This document shows, in pieces, positions 11,207-22,639 of a DNA stretch of 60,000 nucleotides. The notes under the pieces are model-generated. The model did not search any database. It was given only the letters and a program-made list of their open reading frames with translations, and was not told the DNA's origin. Location of the stretch: positions 85,093,884 through 85,153,883 of the forward strand of contig CM043944.1 of the NCBI GenBank assembly GCA_014529385.2, given 5' to 3'. Position 1 is the stretch's first letter, and every line of letters begins with the position of its first letter. The stretch is from Adiantum capillus-veneris. Taxonomy: Eukaryota; Streptophyta; Polypodiopsida; Polypodiales; Pteridaceae. The translations under genes were made by a program, and so were the position numbers.

Positions 11207-12220
11207 CTATTGACTGTTTGAGCCATCTAAGATATGGCGAGCAATGTTTTCTCGGCGCTCTTGGGTGCAAGGAAGCTGTTTGTGCAGCACATCCCAAGCA
11301 ATTTGTTCCACATTGCTTAGACCTGCAGCTTGGCTTAAGGCCACGTTACAAAGCACACGACCACGAATGTGTGTCGCAAATGCAGCACTGGCCAGAGATT
11401 TATTTACAAAATATATAACTTGGGAGGCTTGAGAGATGGTTGACAGGCATAGGATGCGGCTCATTGCTTTCATCATTGACACCCAAAATTGACCACGAGT
11501 GTACTCCTTGTGGATTATCGCAAAGCCGTCCTAGGAGAGCTTGCCAAGGTAATGCGCAAGAGATGACTACCATCCAAAAGCTTGGCGCCTACCATCTCCT
11601 CCCCGACCTGCATGCTCATCCAGCTCCACAACATTCTACAAAGAAATCAATAGGTAAATAAGATTTCAGAATGCAACAATGAAAATTAACGTAATCACAA
11701 AACAAAAATCAATTAATACCTCTTGTTTTTCGTCGTCTTCATCGTTTATGCCTTTGCTGTCAAGAGAAATAGATGAATTGGGAGCCATAGCGACACTCTC
11801 AAGTTCATCTATATGAACATGCATAGGAGTGCGTTGGGCTTCAAGCAATGCGCATGTAGCTACAAACTCATCCTCCGACACAAATGAGTGCGGTGCACGT
11901 GTCACCGCCACCATTGCCAACTCCACTGTATCTACCACACTCTCTCCAAGGGGAAGGAGGATTCGATCCAAAGGATTGGAAGAGGGGTCAATGGCAGAGG
12001 ACTCTACAGTGGCACAGAGGATGGACAGACACTCATCCATGCGGATGTCAAAAGTCTTTTCAAGATCATGTAAAAACAAATATTCCTTCCCATCTATCAC
12101 AATTGGGGAGAGGTGTTCAAAAAAAACCTCCGGAGTTAATGTCTCCTCCGGCGCATTTGCAGCGGGCTTAAAGGATGCTTCTGCACCCTCATCACCCATG
12201 GATTTGGCGGCATCCATGAC
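11207..12220 (-). pseudogene. unknown multi-exon gene remnant, minus strand
   Basis: The frame 12217-11666 starts MDAAKSMGDEGAEA and is acidic, with no motif I recognise. An exon end fits at about 11720 (CAAGAG followed by GTATTAATT) and an acceptor at about 11650 (TTTCTTTGTAG). Downstream reading changes frame and ends in the 91-codon frame 11482-11207 (MSMMKAMSRILCL, terminating in DGSNSQ), which has a mildly alpha-helical composition. At least one stop and one shift separate the two. The fragment upstream at 12482-12769 may be its 5' exon. Function unknown. Confidence 0.4.
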
Positions 12221-12481
12221 ACCTCCTGGGTAGGTTAGGGCAAGAATATTGCCCTCTTTGCTTGCATCCTAGGGCGCTGTAATGGGCTCCTTTGTGTCCT
12301 TGACGACACCCCCAAGGTGCAAATGAGGCAAACTCACCTCAGATCTTTCAGGCTCCTCCGCAAGAAGAAACACAAAAGTCGCCAAGCGACTTAGAAACTG
12401 GGTGCCGACCTTCTTCTTTTTCAAACATGAATCTTCAATATACTGACCTGCCTCACCCGCAATTACACAAAATCATTGAAG

Positions 12482-12769
12482 TCACTGGGTGAAAGGCCGA
12501 TCGCCTTTGTGTATGTAGCAAAGCAAATCGCATGGAATCCACAATTCCCCTTGTCCGACAATTGGTACAGCATACTTGTCGATGTAAAATTCAAAAAAAT
12601 CTAAGATAGGCTGAAAAGATTGGCTGTTTAGGTGAATAGTTGCATTCACATCAGGTAATTGGGTGAAGAAATTGTGAAGATCGTCACGATCTTGCCACTC
12701 GGTTGTTTGTAAAAACGCTTGGAAGCGTTGTAATGCCGTGGCTTCGGGAGGGGTGGAGGAGGATGCCAT
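12482..12769 (-). CDS. hypothetical protein or 5' exon
   Basis: About 95 codons from MASSSTPPEATALQRFQAF to a stop just after GDRPFTQ. I chose the ATG at 12769 because the residues before it look untranslated. There is no known motif. The body is acidic and aromatic-rich (LHNFFTQLPDV). Similar-looking open sequence continues toward 12340 in another frame (GQYIEDSCLKKKKVGTQFL) and ends at a possible GTGAGT donor. It may therefore be the first exon of the gene decayed at 11.2-12.2 kb. Confidence 0.35.
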   Translation of the reverse strand: MASSSTPPEATALQRFQAFLQTTEWQDRDDLHNFFTQLPDVNATIHLNSQSFQPILDFFEFYIDKYAVPIVGQGELWIPCDLLCYIHKGDRPFTQ

Positions 12770-12875
12770 AATGCTAGCTCTTAAAGTAGGAATGCAAAGA
12801 GTGTTGGAGCTCAAGTGAGAGTGTGAACAGGCAAAGAGTGTGAAAATGGTAGGGTTTAGGAGGCTTTATATAGCA

Positions 12876-12894
12876 CCCCCCCCCCCCCCCCCCC
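12876..12894. repeat. C19 homopolymer
   Basis: An uninterrupted run of 19 C just upstream of the minus-strand frame at 12482-12769. It is the second long C-run in the window (the other is at 3468). Confidence 0.9.
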
Positions 12895-13320
12895 TCCCAA
12901 AAAAAAATATCAATAATTAAAATATTAAACAATTTTCATTAAGTAACACAAATAACAAGAAGTTATAAAAAACTTACAAACTAAATTACAATCATTTAAC
13001 TCAATAAACACATCACTACAACTTTAAGATAATGTGCATTGCCAAAATTTGATACAACCATCTGCTTGAACTTACAATTGTGATATTATTAAAAATTTAA
13101 GTACAAAACATAACTACTCTAATGATAAAGTCAAATTCTCTTTTGTCGTCCATGCCTTTTCAATTTGAATCGTGCTCTCCATGCGGCTACCAATCTAGCA
13201 AAGAATAAATAAATTAGCATACCCAACTTAGAGCAGGGAATAATAAAAAAAACATAAATATAACATAATTAAGAGAGAAAAATCATTCATCTTACGTCGT
13301 TTGATGCAAAATTTTGTATC
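12895..13320. other. AT-rich spacer
   Basis: AT-rich DNA between two minus-strand gene remnants, possibly intron or promoter. No motif is supported. Confidence 0.4.
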
Positions 13321-14475
13321 TTATCGATGCTCTAAACCCATTATCACTAAGTGCTCCCGCACATTGGCCAATGTCAAATGCTTGTTCACTTGGACGGTTT
13401 CAACGGCACCACTCGACAATTTGATTGCAATATCAAATACCTCAATTGTAGTATCGGTGGATTGCAATGGAATCCATTCACCAAGCTTGCACATCCACCT
13501 TTCATAGAAGTACCGCACGTAAAGAGTGGAGCGCACCTTGATGAAACGGATAGCAATGCCGAAACTTCCAACCTGACACCGAAAGCAATCTCCGTTGTGA
13601 AGTCCTTCAAGATACCCCCACTTCTCCCCAAGGATGGCTTCCAATGTATCGTATTGTAGATCTTTGCAAACATACATAGTATTTGTATGATGGAAAGGCA
13701 AAGATCCAAAGATGCTAGCGAAGACATGAGCAGGACAACACCTTTCAAGCCCAACTGAACGCGAGGATTTTCCAAATTTTAATGATGCTCTCACATCAGC
13801 TACAATCTTGGCTTTCAAAGACATTACAGTGAATGCATCTGGCTTTGGCTACTCCATGCTACGCAAGGTTGTAGCCTCCAAAGGTTGTAGCTCTCCGTAG
13901 CCTTCCTCATCTGTAGGTACAATGTACTTGTGGGTGTAGAAGAACACCCTCTGTCGTGCAAGGTTTGATGAAGTTGTGTTGGAGAAGAGCATATCCCCAA
14001 GACTTGCATGCATGGCCGTAAATGTGCCTGAAGGGCACGAGAGTGGTTGCTCCTCCACAAGGCTAGAAGGAAAAACATCTACATAGAAACAAAACAGTCC
14101 ATGAGATGTAAAAAGTCCATTTTTTTGTTACCACCAAAACCATTGAAGTGCAAAGGACATACAATTACAAGGAAAATCCCTTGGGTTGGTGATCCCTCGT
14201 AGACGCATGTGTCCAAACATGAAAACATGTTGAACGATTGCCACCGTACCCTTGTCTCTTACTTGCTTGAAGCCTAGTAGTCTTCCCTTCCAATGGAGAT
14301 CAACGTTTGTTCTTTCACGAACACGATGGGGACCGATTGTGGAAGGTTGCATGTAGACCCACGCACCTTCTTGAAAAAGCTGAGGTTCCCATTGCTGCTC
14401 CTCATTCTTCGAGTTGTGGAGAACCATACTTTGAATGATGGGTTTGGGGCGTCTATTTTGACCATTGTTTGCCAT
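13321..14475 (-). pseudogene. unknown two-or-more-exon gene remnant, minus strand
   Basis: Exon 1 starts MANNGQNRRPKPIIQ at 14475 and stays open to about 14150. After about 90 bp that reads as intron (TTTTCCTTCTAG acceptor near 14062), one frame runs from LVEEQPLSCPSG to the stop near 13321. It is broken by a single TAG at 13849-13851 inside SME*PKPDAF. The second part holds KFGKSSRSVGLERCCPAHVF and WGYLEGLHNGDCFRC. I recognise no family; the CCPAHVF and DCFRC cysteines could bind metal (guess). The exact exon 1 donor is not settled. It points toward the plus-strand genes at 6.7-10.6 kb. Confidence 0.45.
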
Positions 14476-14488
14476 GGATGCTTAAGTG

Positions 14489-14752
14489 GGAGCTTGAAAT
14501 TGCAATGGAGAGCTTGGGGAAGGAGGAGGGAGACCAAGTTTAGAGAGAGAGTGGGAGCTTACAATTGTAATGGAGAGCTTGAGGAAGGAGGAGGGAAACA
14601 GAGTTTAGAGAGAGAGTGGGAGCTTAAAATGGCAATGGAGAGCTTGAGGAAGGAGGAGGGAGACAGTTTAGAGAGAGAGTGGGAGCTTAAAGTTGCAATG
14701 GAGAGCTTGAAGAAGGAGGAAGGTGTAAGAGTTTAGAGAGAGAGTGGGAGCT
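14489..14752. repeat. ~62-66-bp minisatellite, about four copies
   Basis: Each unit carries GTGGGAGCTT, then a variant of AAAATGGCAATGGAGAGCTT, then GAGGAAGGAGGAGGG and AGTTTAGAGAGAGA. Units differ by small substitutions and 1-3 bp indels. The array lies immediately upstream of the minus-strand start at 14475, where its 5' UTR or promoter would be. The plus-strand open frame over it is a repeat artefact. Confidence 0.85.
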
Positions 14753-15129
14753 TTGTGTTATGGAAAGGGGCTATGGAGGAAGGGAGTCTTGGAAAAAAGG
14801 TTCTAGAGTGAGAAAACGACTTTTTGATCATAGGGTAGGTTTGGGGGGAGTTTTGGATGGAATATTTTGAATTTAATTTTGTTAAAAAAATTTGAAATTT
14901 TAGGGTTTTTGCAAAAACGTATCTGTGGACCCACCACTCTCCCCCTCCCTTTTTTCCCCTCCCTCTTTCACCCATCCACCTCCCTCTAGGATACAAAGCA
15001 ATAAATGAGTGGACAACCCTATTATTCTCTCTACTTTCTTAGGTTCTAGACTTATATACATTGCTCTCTTCCTATTGGCTAGAGCCTAATTAAACTTAAT
15101 CCTATATGGCCCAAAGAGAGTCCACATTT

Positions 15130-16569
15130 TTCCTAATGGCATGTATGTCTTGGCTTGAACTATCGAGATTGGGCATCAGGTAATATAACCTCGGAGGGGA
15201 ATAGATCTAAAGAGTTAGGGGGTGCAATGAATGGAGTATTCACATGCAAACTTTCCAGGAGCATGAGGTCTATATTATTCATGAATGGTGAATTTACTTC
15301 CCCACCCCGTTCATTTACATCGCTAGCTCCATGTTTGGAGCGAGTGGCTCTACTAAGAGTCTCTTTCAAGCCGCTAAACATGCTTGGCCCGAACCGTGGA
15401 CCCATGGCATGCATGTCTTGGCTTGAACTATTGAGATTGGGCATCAAGTAACCTTTCATGACGTCGTAGTCAAAGGAAGAGTCACTAGATGAAATATGTG
15501 GGTCCTAAGTGGTACTACCTTGGGTTCCCGCTGAGGGCCTAGAGCCTAATGTGGAGAAATAGTGGATGCCCACATAAACGGAGAAACTCTCTATGTGATC
15601 ATCCTCTAGCACACGACGAGAGCATAGGTGCATGTGACCTCAACACTCTAGAAGTATTGGTGAGTGCACGTGAAGGCTGCTCACCTAGTTTTTTGGGTGT
15701 TTGCAACCCAAATTTACTCTCAATTTTTTTTCCCTGTTTTCTAACCAAGCCATGAAATACGGCATGTGATAGCTCAAAATGAGCATCTTGGTTAGAGGGA
15801 TGTGCCATGCTTTACAGCCCCCGATTCGATTACTTAAAGTCCTCGAAATCCTAAAATCATTCTTTTTCTAGTCAAGAAGAAGGCTAAAATTAGTAAGTTC
15901 AAGTGGTAAGTGTGAAGGGAAGGGGGGAGGACTTGAAGGACTTGTCCCACATGCTCTCCTCTCTCTTGAGGTGGTAGTGTTTATATATGTAGTAGTGTCT
16001 ATATTATATCATAAGACTGAGGACTGAGGCTTGGGCTCGGGCTAAGATTTTTTCTTTTTTCCTTTTGTTTTTTAATTTTCATTTTGGTCTCAGATAGTTT
16101 GGGCATTTTTTCTTTAGATAACGTTGTGTTGCGTGGGCGTCAAGCTCACACGCATAGATCTTTCCTCACACGCACGTGCAGTTGCACTTGGTAGCTCTAT
16201 CTAAGCTACCTACAGCTAACAAAACTAATTAAATTAATTAGCACTGCACACACATTGTCTACCATATCACACTGCACACTGGCAAAATCTTCAACCTGCT
16301 CACTGTCTACTGCATATTATAGAACTACACTAACTAATAGACCTACTAACACCTACACATTATAGAACTTAGCAGATCTAACAAAACCTGCACATTGCAA
16401 CTACTATTAACATATCTAACAAAACTTGCTAAAATCTGCACATTATAGCCACTTAACATATCTAAAACAACTCAAAAAACCAAAAATGATAGAATTGAAT
16501 AGCTTCATGAGTAGCACTAAGTGCTCCTCAAACTTAGTGCAAGGCAATCCCTAGCAACGGTGCCAAAAA
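15130..16569 (-). mobile_element. decayed LTR-element leader and gag remnant
   Basis: Left of a primer-binding-site-like sequence, the minus strand reads as a leader and then short frames at 15808-15599 and 15459-15160. These could be gag remnants, but no diagnostic motif is visible. A 44-bp direct repeat with CATGTATGTCTTGGCTTGAA occurs at about 15139-15182 and 15409-15452. The identity of the protein frames is unproven. Confidence 0.3.
16548..16565 (-). promoter_or_regulatory. tRNA-Asp-type primer-binding site (degenerate)
   Basis: Read on the plus strand this is TCCCTAGCAACGGTGCCA. It matches the 3' end of plant tRNA-Asp (TCCCCGGCAACGGCGCCA, from memory) at 15 of 18 bases. The same type of site is present next to the 5' LTR of element D. 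Just right of it, at 16570, the sequence TGTGCGC could be the end of a minus-strand 5' LTR. Confidence 0.5.
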
Positions 16570-16785
16570 TGTGCGCTTTACCGCACATGTCGGAGGCTAG
16601 GAACTTGCCAAACACTATGTGCGAGCCATGAATGGTTGCAAGCACACAACTAGACAATCCTAGCAAGCTCAAAGGGGTAATGGTCTGTCACTCACCACTC
16701 AATGCTTTCTATCGTGAAGGATCCCGTGCCACAAAGAAGAAGAAGCCGTTGTCGCCGCTACGCTCAACCGCCTCACTGCCACAAT

Positions 16786-16834
<49 letters not shown>

Positions 16835-16835
16835 A

Positions 16836-16875
<40 letters not shown>

Positions 16876-17230
16876 CTATGAGCACACAATGAAGAAGAAG
16901 ATAGTGGTAGAGCAAGAGAACTTCTTAGCATGCACCTTCAAGAATGAGAATTTTAGGTCAAAATGGACCTTTTATAAGATCTTGACCCATTCACACATGG
17001 GTGCCCACAGTTGCTGGTCATAACAAAAATCATATAAAAATGGGATAAGAGGTTCGCCTCTCATCGGCGATCACCTATACACATATAGGGCCGACAAGCC
17101 CGGTCCATGAATCAAATAAAGAGACAAGGCATCCCCGTCAAAGGTGATAGGATGTCCGTAAGTGGTTAACACTTGCATATCCACGATCCTACTTGCCAAT
17201 ACTTATGGTGAATGTGATGCTCCTAGCACA
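16570..17230 (-). mobile_element. probable 5' LTR remnant, right edge uncertain
   Basis: This starts with TG beside the primer-binding site and contains the palindrome-like GTGCGCTTTACCGCAC. A second LTR was not found in the window, so the far boundary (near the CACACAT at about 17228) is a guess. The (CT)n(AC)n tract at 16787-16874 lies inside. Confidence 0.3.
16787..16874. repeat. compound (CT)n(AC)n microsatellite
   Basis: A CT tract at 16787-16831 and an AC tract at 16838-16874 are separated by AAGAAT. Frames across it are artefacts. Confidence 0.95.
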
Positions 17231-18420
17231 CATTAAAGAGGAGTGTAAGTAGTTTTAGAAAGAAACTAAATACTTTCTATTGCAATCGTTTGCAAGCCAT
17301 GCTGAAACGTTTGAACTATAATTAAAGGTGAAACATTAATCACTTCTAGGTACTCACAATGAAACCTTTTCATTAACAATTCATAGCCTTGCTATATGCA
17401 CCATCTGTTAATGTTGTTTAGCCTCACTTGTAACCTTAACAAGTCAATCTGTGTATCTGTAATTTCTAGCCATTAAAACTGTTCCTGATACAACGTGCCA
17501 AAAATGGTCTAGAAAACAGATTTCACCAGCACCTAGGAATATCATCGTGACACATAATTGAAGTAGCATTTCTAGTGTCAGTCCCAGAGACTCATATTCT
17601 CCACATGTGGAATATGTCTCATGTAAGAATGTCTTAAAAAAGAACATCCTTCAAGTAGAAGATGTACTGATGTGTGCTGAGAGGGACCCTCATTATCCTT
17701 ATTCTACACTGGCTAAACTAAACTCCTTGAGTTCCTAGACCATGTTGTATCCCACGGGACAACATGTGCTAAATTAAACCCTACAAATGGGTCTATAACT
17801 ACGTAATGCAAAAAATTACTTTGGACACTACATCCTTGGCTCTTACATGACCTTATCATCTCTCTGAAGAGCAGAAATGGATGAAAGCATTCAATCTTAT
17901 TCATCCAACTTGAAAAAGTCAAGCAAAGCATATGCAAAAATGGAAATTAACCAAATCATATGCGTACTTAGAGGTTGACCATAGTGTTCACTTACCTGTA
18001 GTCAAAGGCACCTGCCCAAAATTCTCGCCTGCAAAGGCCTAGGAACACTAATTAAAAAATCAGTGAAATTCAAGTAGTATTACACATGTAACCCTAGGTG
18101 TTGCCTTTGCAATCCAAACCCCTTGGTTAATATCTACATTATCAAATCTCTTGGTTAGATTTTGTAGGAAAACTACTCAAGGAGCAACCAATAGTAATTG
18201 GTCAACTTTGAAAGTTGAAATTGTCCAAAACCCTGTGGTAGCTTGTGGATTTATTTCCTTGAAAGTGCAAGTGTGAAGGTTACAAGAATTGATCATCACC
18301 ATTGATTGAGTAATCACGAGCTCGGTCTTACTCAAAATTATATTGGTATCGACACTCTTAGTTTTGTAAATGAAATAGGAAGTCCATGCACGTTGGCATT
18401 GTATTCACAATTGGATTCTC
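17231..18420. other. no recognisable feature
   Basis: Moderately AT-rich DNA. The longest frames (about 67-74 codons, minus strand) carry no motif. I see no LTR, tRNA or exon structure. Confidence 0.5.
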
Positions 18421-18584
18421 TCTCTCTCCCTCTCTCTCTCTCTCTCTAAGTTTTGTCCACATGGTCAAAACTCTCTCTGTTTATCTCTCCTCCCTCCCTA
18501 TCTTCCTTTCTCTCTCTCCCATCTCTCTTTGGCCCTAGATTTCCCATGGATTTGTCATTTTGCCATCGATTTTGTCCACATTAT

Positions 18585-18650
<66 letters not shown>

Positions 18651-19177
18651 TGTCCCCAAAGTTTTGTCCACATGGTCAAAAATCTATCACCCCCCTCTTA
18701 AGTTTTGTACTTTCCCTCTGACTCTGCTAGTTTTACCAATGGCTTCCTTATCCCTCTATCTTCCCCCTTCATCCATCACTTCTGACCACATGGTCAAAAC
18801 TTTTGAAACGATGTTTTTACACTCTCTCTCTCTCTTAGTGAGTGATATTTTTCCACTTGGTTGTGTCTACGTGAATGAGTTTGTTGCTCTCCCTCCCTTC
18901 TCTCTCTCTCTTTCTCTCACTCTATCTTTTTGTGTCCCTCCCTCCATCCCTAATTTTTGACCACATGGTCAAAATTTATCACTCCCTCTCCAAGTTTTGT
19001 AATTTCTCTCTCCCTCACTTGAATTTCTCATGGCTTTCTCATTTTGCCACTATTTTTGTCTACATAGTTCTTTCTCTCTCTCTCTCTCTCTCTAAGTATT
19101 ATCCACATGGTCAAAAATATACCAATCCGTTTGTAAGGTTTATACTCTAAGTGAGTGAGTTTTTCTAGATGGTCAAA
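18421..19177. repeat. (CT)n tracts alternating with a 20-bp palindromic motif
   Basis: CT tracts (18421-18447, 18590-18647, 19072-19093 and shorter ones) alternate with copies of a near-palindrome whose best form is TTTTGACCACATGGTCAAAA. Copies lie at 18451-18470, 18571-18590 (degenerate), 18662-18681, about 18783-18799, 18955-18974, 19101-19116 and 19162-19177. Each copy has inverted TTGACC half-sites (W-box type) around CACATG (E-box type). The block lies directly upstream of the gene-like unit at 19.2-20.4 kb. Confidence 0.8.
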
Positions 19178-19216
19178 AGTTATTCAAGTTACAATAATGT
19201 GGAGTAATGTGGACTA

Positions 19217-20400
19217 TTGTTGTATGTTTTTTTAGACTCCCAAATGGAAAAGAAAAATAAAGCTCCCAAGAAGGGGCTTGAGGTGATTGATGGGGTTACC
19301 AATTTTTTTTCATATTTATGGTATATTGATGTCTATGACCTAGAAGGAAAATTACACTCAAATTTGCTCTTATTCACAAAGAAAGGTGAAACATCAGGTT
19401 TTGAACAAAATGGGGTGATAGACAATATTACAGAGGGGTGTGCTGGCAAGGAAGGGGTTCCTTGTAATGAGATTAAGTTAAGGGACAATAATATTTGCTA
19501 CAAGCTTGAACACATGGCCTTTAATGCTACACTGATGCAGGTTGAAGCCTTGTCTCTAAAAGATATGGGGTGGGATTTGTCTGAGGATATCTCTTGCACA
19601 CGAGATGTTGTCTTGGCATTTCAAACGTTCAACACAATGAATAATTCCTCTCTTTAGCAAAAGGAGATGGTGTTCGCTTGAAAAAAAGGCTAAAGCTTCA
19701 TACATTGCCTCACGAGGACAGAGATACCCTTGCAAACACTGTTAACTTGAAGGGTCAAGAATATTCAATGGAAAATACACTTGTTGTAAGTGTGGCCAAC
19801 ACACTTATTAATGGATCTCATACATCCTCAAGTCTTATAGTTTTGAACCCCAAACCACTCATTACTCTTCACATGAAGGGTGTAGAGATGACGTTTGATT
19901 CTACGGGGTCAAGCCAACAAGAAGGGAAAGCAAGAAGAAATGGCGTTTCACATGTTTGAAGAGTTCTTTCCATTTGGGTCCACTTCACAATTTTCCATTC
20001 TTGTTGGTAAATGTGAGGAGGCACCTCCACTTTATACATATAGAACCCTTGCATGGGATTATGTGGAGACATTAACAAAACTCTTTGTTAGTAATCCTAT
20101 GGCTCCTGCCACTGTAGCTTACCTAGTGCCTTTTATTAGGGAAATGGGGAGTCAAGACCACTTATGAGCAATGAGATCAAGGAATCGATGTTGAGTACGT
20201 ACTCTTATTGGATTATATCAGGCCTACATTCCATACATGAAGCAAAAATCTATATCCAAAGTACAACACCACGTTGCATGGGAACCAAAAATTTATATGC
20301 AACACGATATGCTCGAATACTTGTGGAATTTATAGCAGCAATGTGTATAGAGTTATCTCACATGAAAAAGAAATAATCACATAATGTCATGAAGAATTCT
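19217..20400 (+). pseudogene. unknown gene-like unit, part 1 (interrupted by element D)
   Basis: Successive plus-strand frames (19217-19657, 19678-19959, 19895-20167, 20164-20376) follow each other with single stops or shifts, as in a decayed long gene. One part reads YWIISGLHSIHEAKIYI, faintly like the G-x-H-R-x-x-A motif of ParB-type nuclease domains; this is weak. Another reads NLYATRYARILVEF. I do not recognise the protein. Coding-like sequence resumes at 32,502 beyond element D, whose GAGAT duplication shows that D inserted into this unit. The upstream 20-bp motif array also precedes the gene-like region at 50.8 kb. Confidence 0.45.
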
Positions 20401-20809
20401 CCTTAAATTGAGCAACTCAAGCAGTTGAGAGACCAATGGATGGCATTTGGATCTCCATCAAAACCTCAACAAGGACTTTCCAAGTCTAGCACGCTACAAC
20501 TACCTTGGCAAGTAGAGCATCACACACAACCTTTTTTGCTTTTATGAAATAGAATGTTCGTTATGTTTCTTACAAAGTTATTGTCTATATATGTTTTCAG
20601 GGTTTTGTTGATTACATTAGGGATAAATGGCCATCAAGGGACTATCAAATGATAGTAAGCTCCCAACAAGTATTTGATGGATGAGTTTCAATAATGAAAC
20701 AATATGTCAAAGGTGATTAATTATCTCAAGCAGAAAGACCGAGAAAGAAAGGAAGACAAGCATTACCGTCTACCTTTTGTTGCTTGATGGGGCTAAAGGA
20801 TGGAGAGAT

Positions 20810-21767
20810 TGTTGGATGGAGAGCGACTCACACACCCATGAAGTGCATGCAAACACTACCTATATCAACATAATGTCAATCGAGGACACATATGACACGA
20901 TAGGCACACAGAGGAAATCTCTCTAGCTTGTCAGGCTGAGACCATCCTACACATACAACACTCTGGAATGCCAACTAAAACACAATCAAGAACCTCACTG
21001 CTCTCAACTACACCACCTAGCCACATACACACATACGGAAGGTAACTCACCTAATCATGCCAGATTCGTACGAAACTTAAGGAACACCATCCCCTCACTA
21101 GGATACACCTATCCCTAAGCTTCTACACTCAAAACCCTCACTCTAAACCCGTCTGCGGAAAACACGTAGGATGACAGAGCAGAATTTTGAAAGTGCCCGA
21201 AACTGAAATTTATGAGTACCTATGCGTAGCTTATGTCGCCATGATTCTATAGACTACTAGCACGCAAAAAACAGACATCGTTTGATACACTTACGGCCAC
21301 AAACAGCTTGTAGATGCGTCGGTGTGTGCGCTTCGTCTCGCGTAGAATGCTTGGCATTGTCGCGTAGCTCTCCTCGAGCCTACAAAAATGGTGTAGTCAG
21401 ATCTTGAATGTGTTGAGCGAGCAGGGCGTAGCAAGAGGATGAAGCTCACGCTCACTCTCTTTCTCTCTCACACACAGTAGACGGCAGCGCTAAAGTTTGA
21501 TTATGATTAAAGTCCTTTTTACAAAATGACCTAGGTACCTTATATACTAAGGCTACCTTAGGTTAAACCAAAAATGGGGTTGAAAGGGTCAAATGGCTTT
21601 GTATTTACAATCTGGAAGTGCCATTGCACCCCGGCTTCTGAAACTAGAATAACTACTCATTACAAATGACGTTTATAGCCATAATCCGTAGCATTTCATA
21701 ACTCGCAAAAGATAATACTTTGGTACGAAACTTGAGTTATGTTGTGGTGTTGACCTAGCGGTCAACA
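20810..21767 (-). repeat. 3' LTR of element D
   Basis: 958 bp, plus-strand ends TGTTGGATGG and GGTCAACA. It pairs with 31467-32424 at identical length. On the minus strand it opens with TGTTGACC.. and carries one substitution in the terminal inverted W-box compared with the 5' LTR (CTAGCGG against CCAGCGG). Confidence 0.93.
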
Positions 21768-21780
21768 TTCCCCCCTTCTG
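21768..21780 (-). promoter_or_regulatory. polypurine tract of element D
   Basis: The minus strand reads AGAAGGGGGGAA directly before the 3' LTR. This is the expected position for the plus-strand DNA primer of an LTR retroelement. Confidence 0.85.
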
Positions 21781-21824
21781 CGTTCATGTCGTCCCCGACA
21801 TGACCTGATTGTCGATGGCGATGT

Positions 21825-22368
<544 letters not shown>

Positions 22369-22380
<12 letters not shown>

Positions 22381-22637
22381 TCTGATTACCCTTATGTCTG
22401 CTCTTTTTCATTGAGGACTTTTTTGTTCTTGAGTTATGTTGTGTTGTTGACCCAGCGGTCAACACTTTGCTGTTGTTTTGGCTTCATCTGTTGCACTGCT
22501 TGTACCTTTGTCGAACCACAATAAGAACTATGATCCATTAGAGCGGACATCTATCATCGTAACCCTTCATCTTTTGAGATCCTCTGATTACTTTTATGTC
22601 TGCTCTTCTTCATTGGGGACTTCTTTGTTCCTGTGCA
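22369..22637. repeat. ~60-bp direct repeat flanking a copy of the LTR terminus
   Basis: TTTTGAGATCCTCTGATTAC and about 40 following bases occur at 22369 and again at 22572. Between them, 22429-22464 repeats the last 36 bp of the 5' LTR copy (identical to 32389-32424). This looks like a template switch or a small rearrangement during reverse transcription. Confidence 0.8.
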
Positions 22638-22639
22638 AT

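Noticed and set aside
13351-13659. Plus-strand frames over 13.3-13.8 kb and 11.8-12.2 kb
   Set aside because: They are shadows of the minus-strand frames, which join better and have sensible starts.
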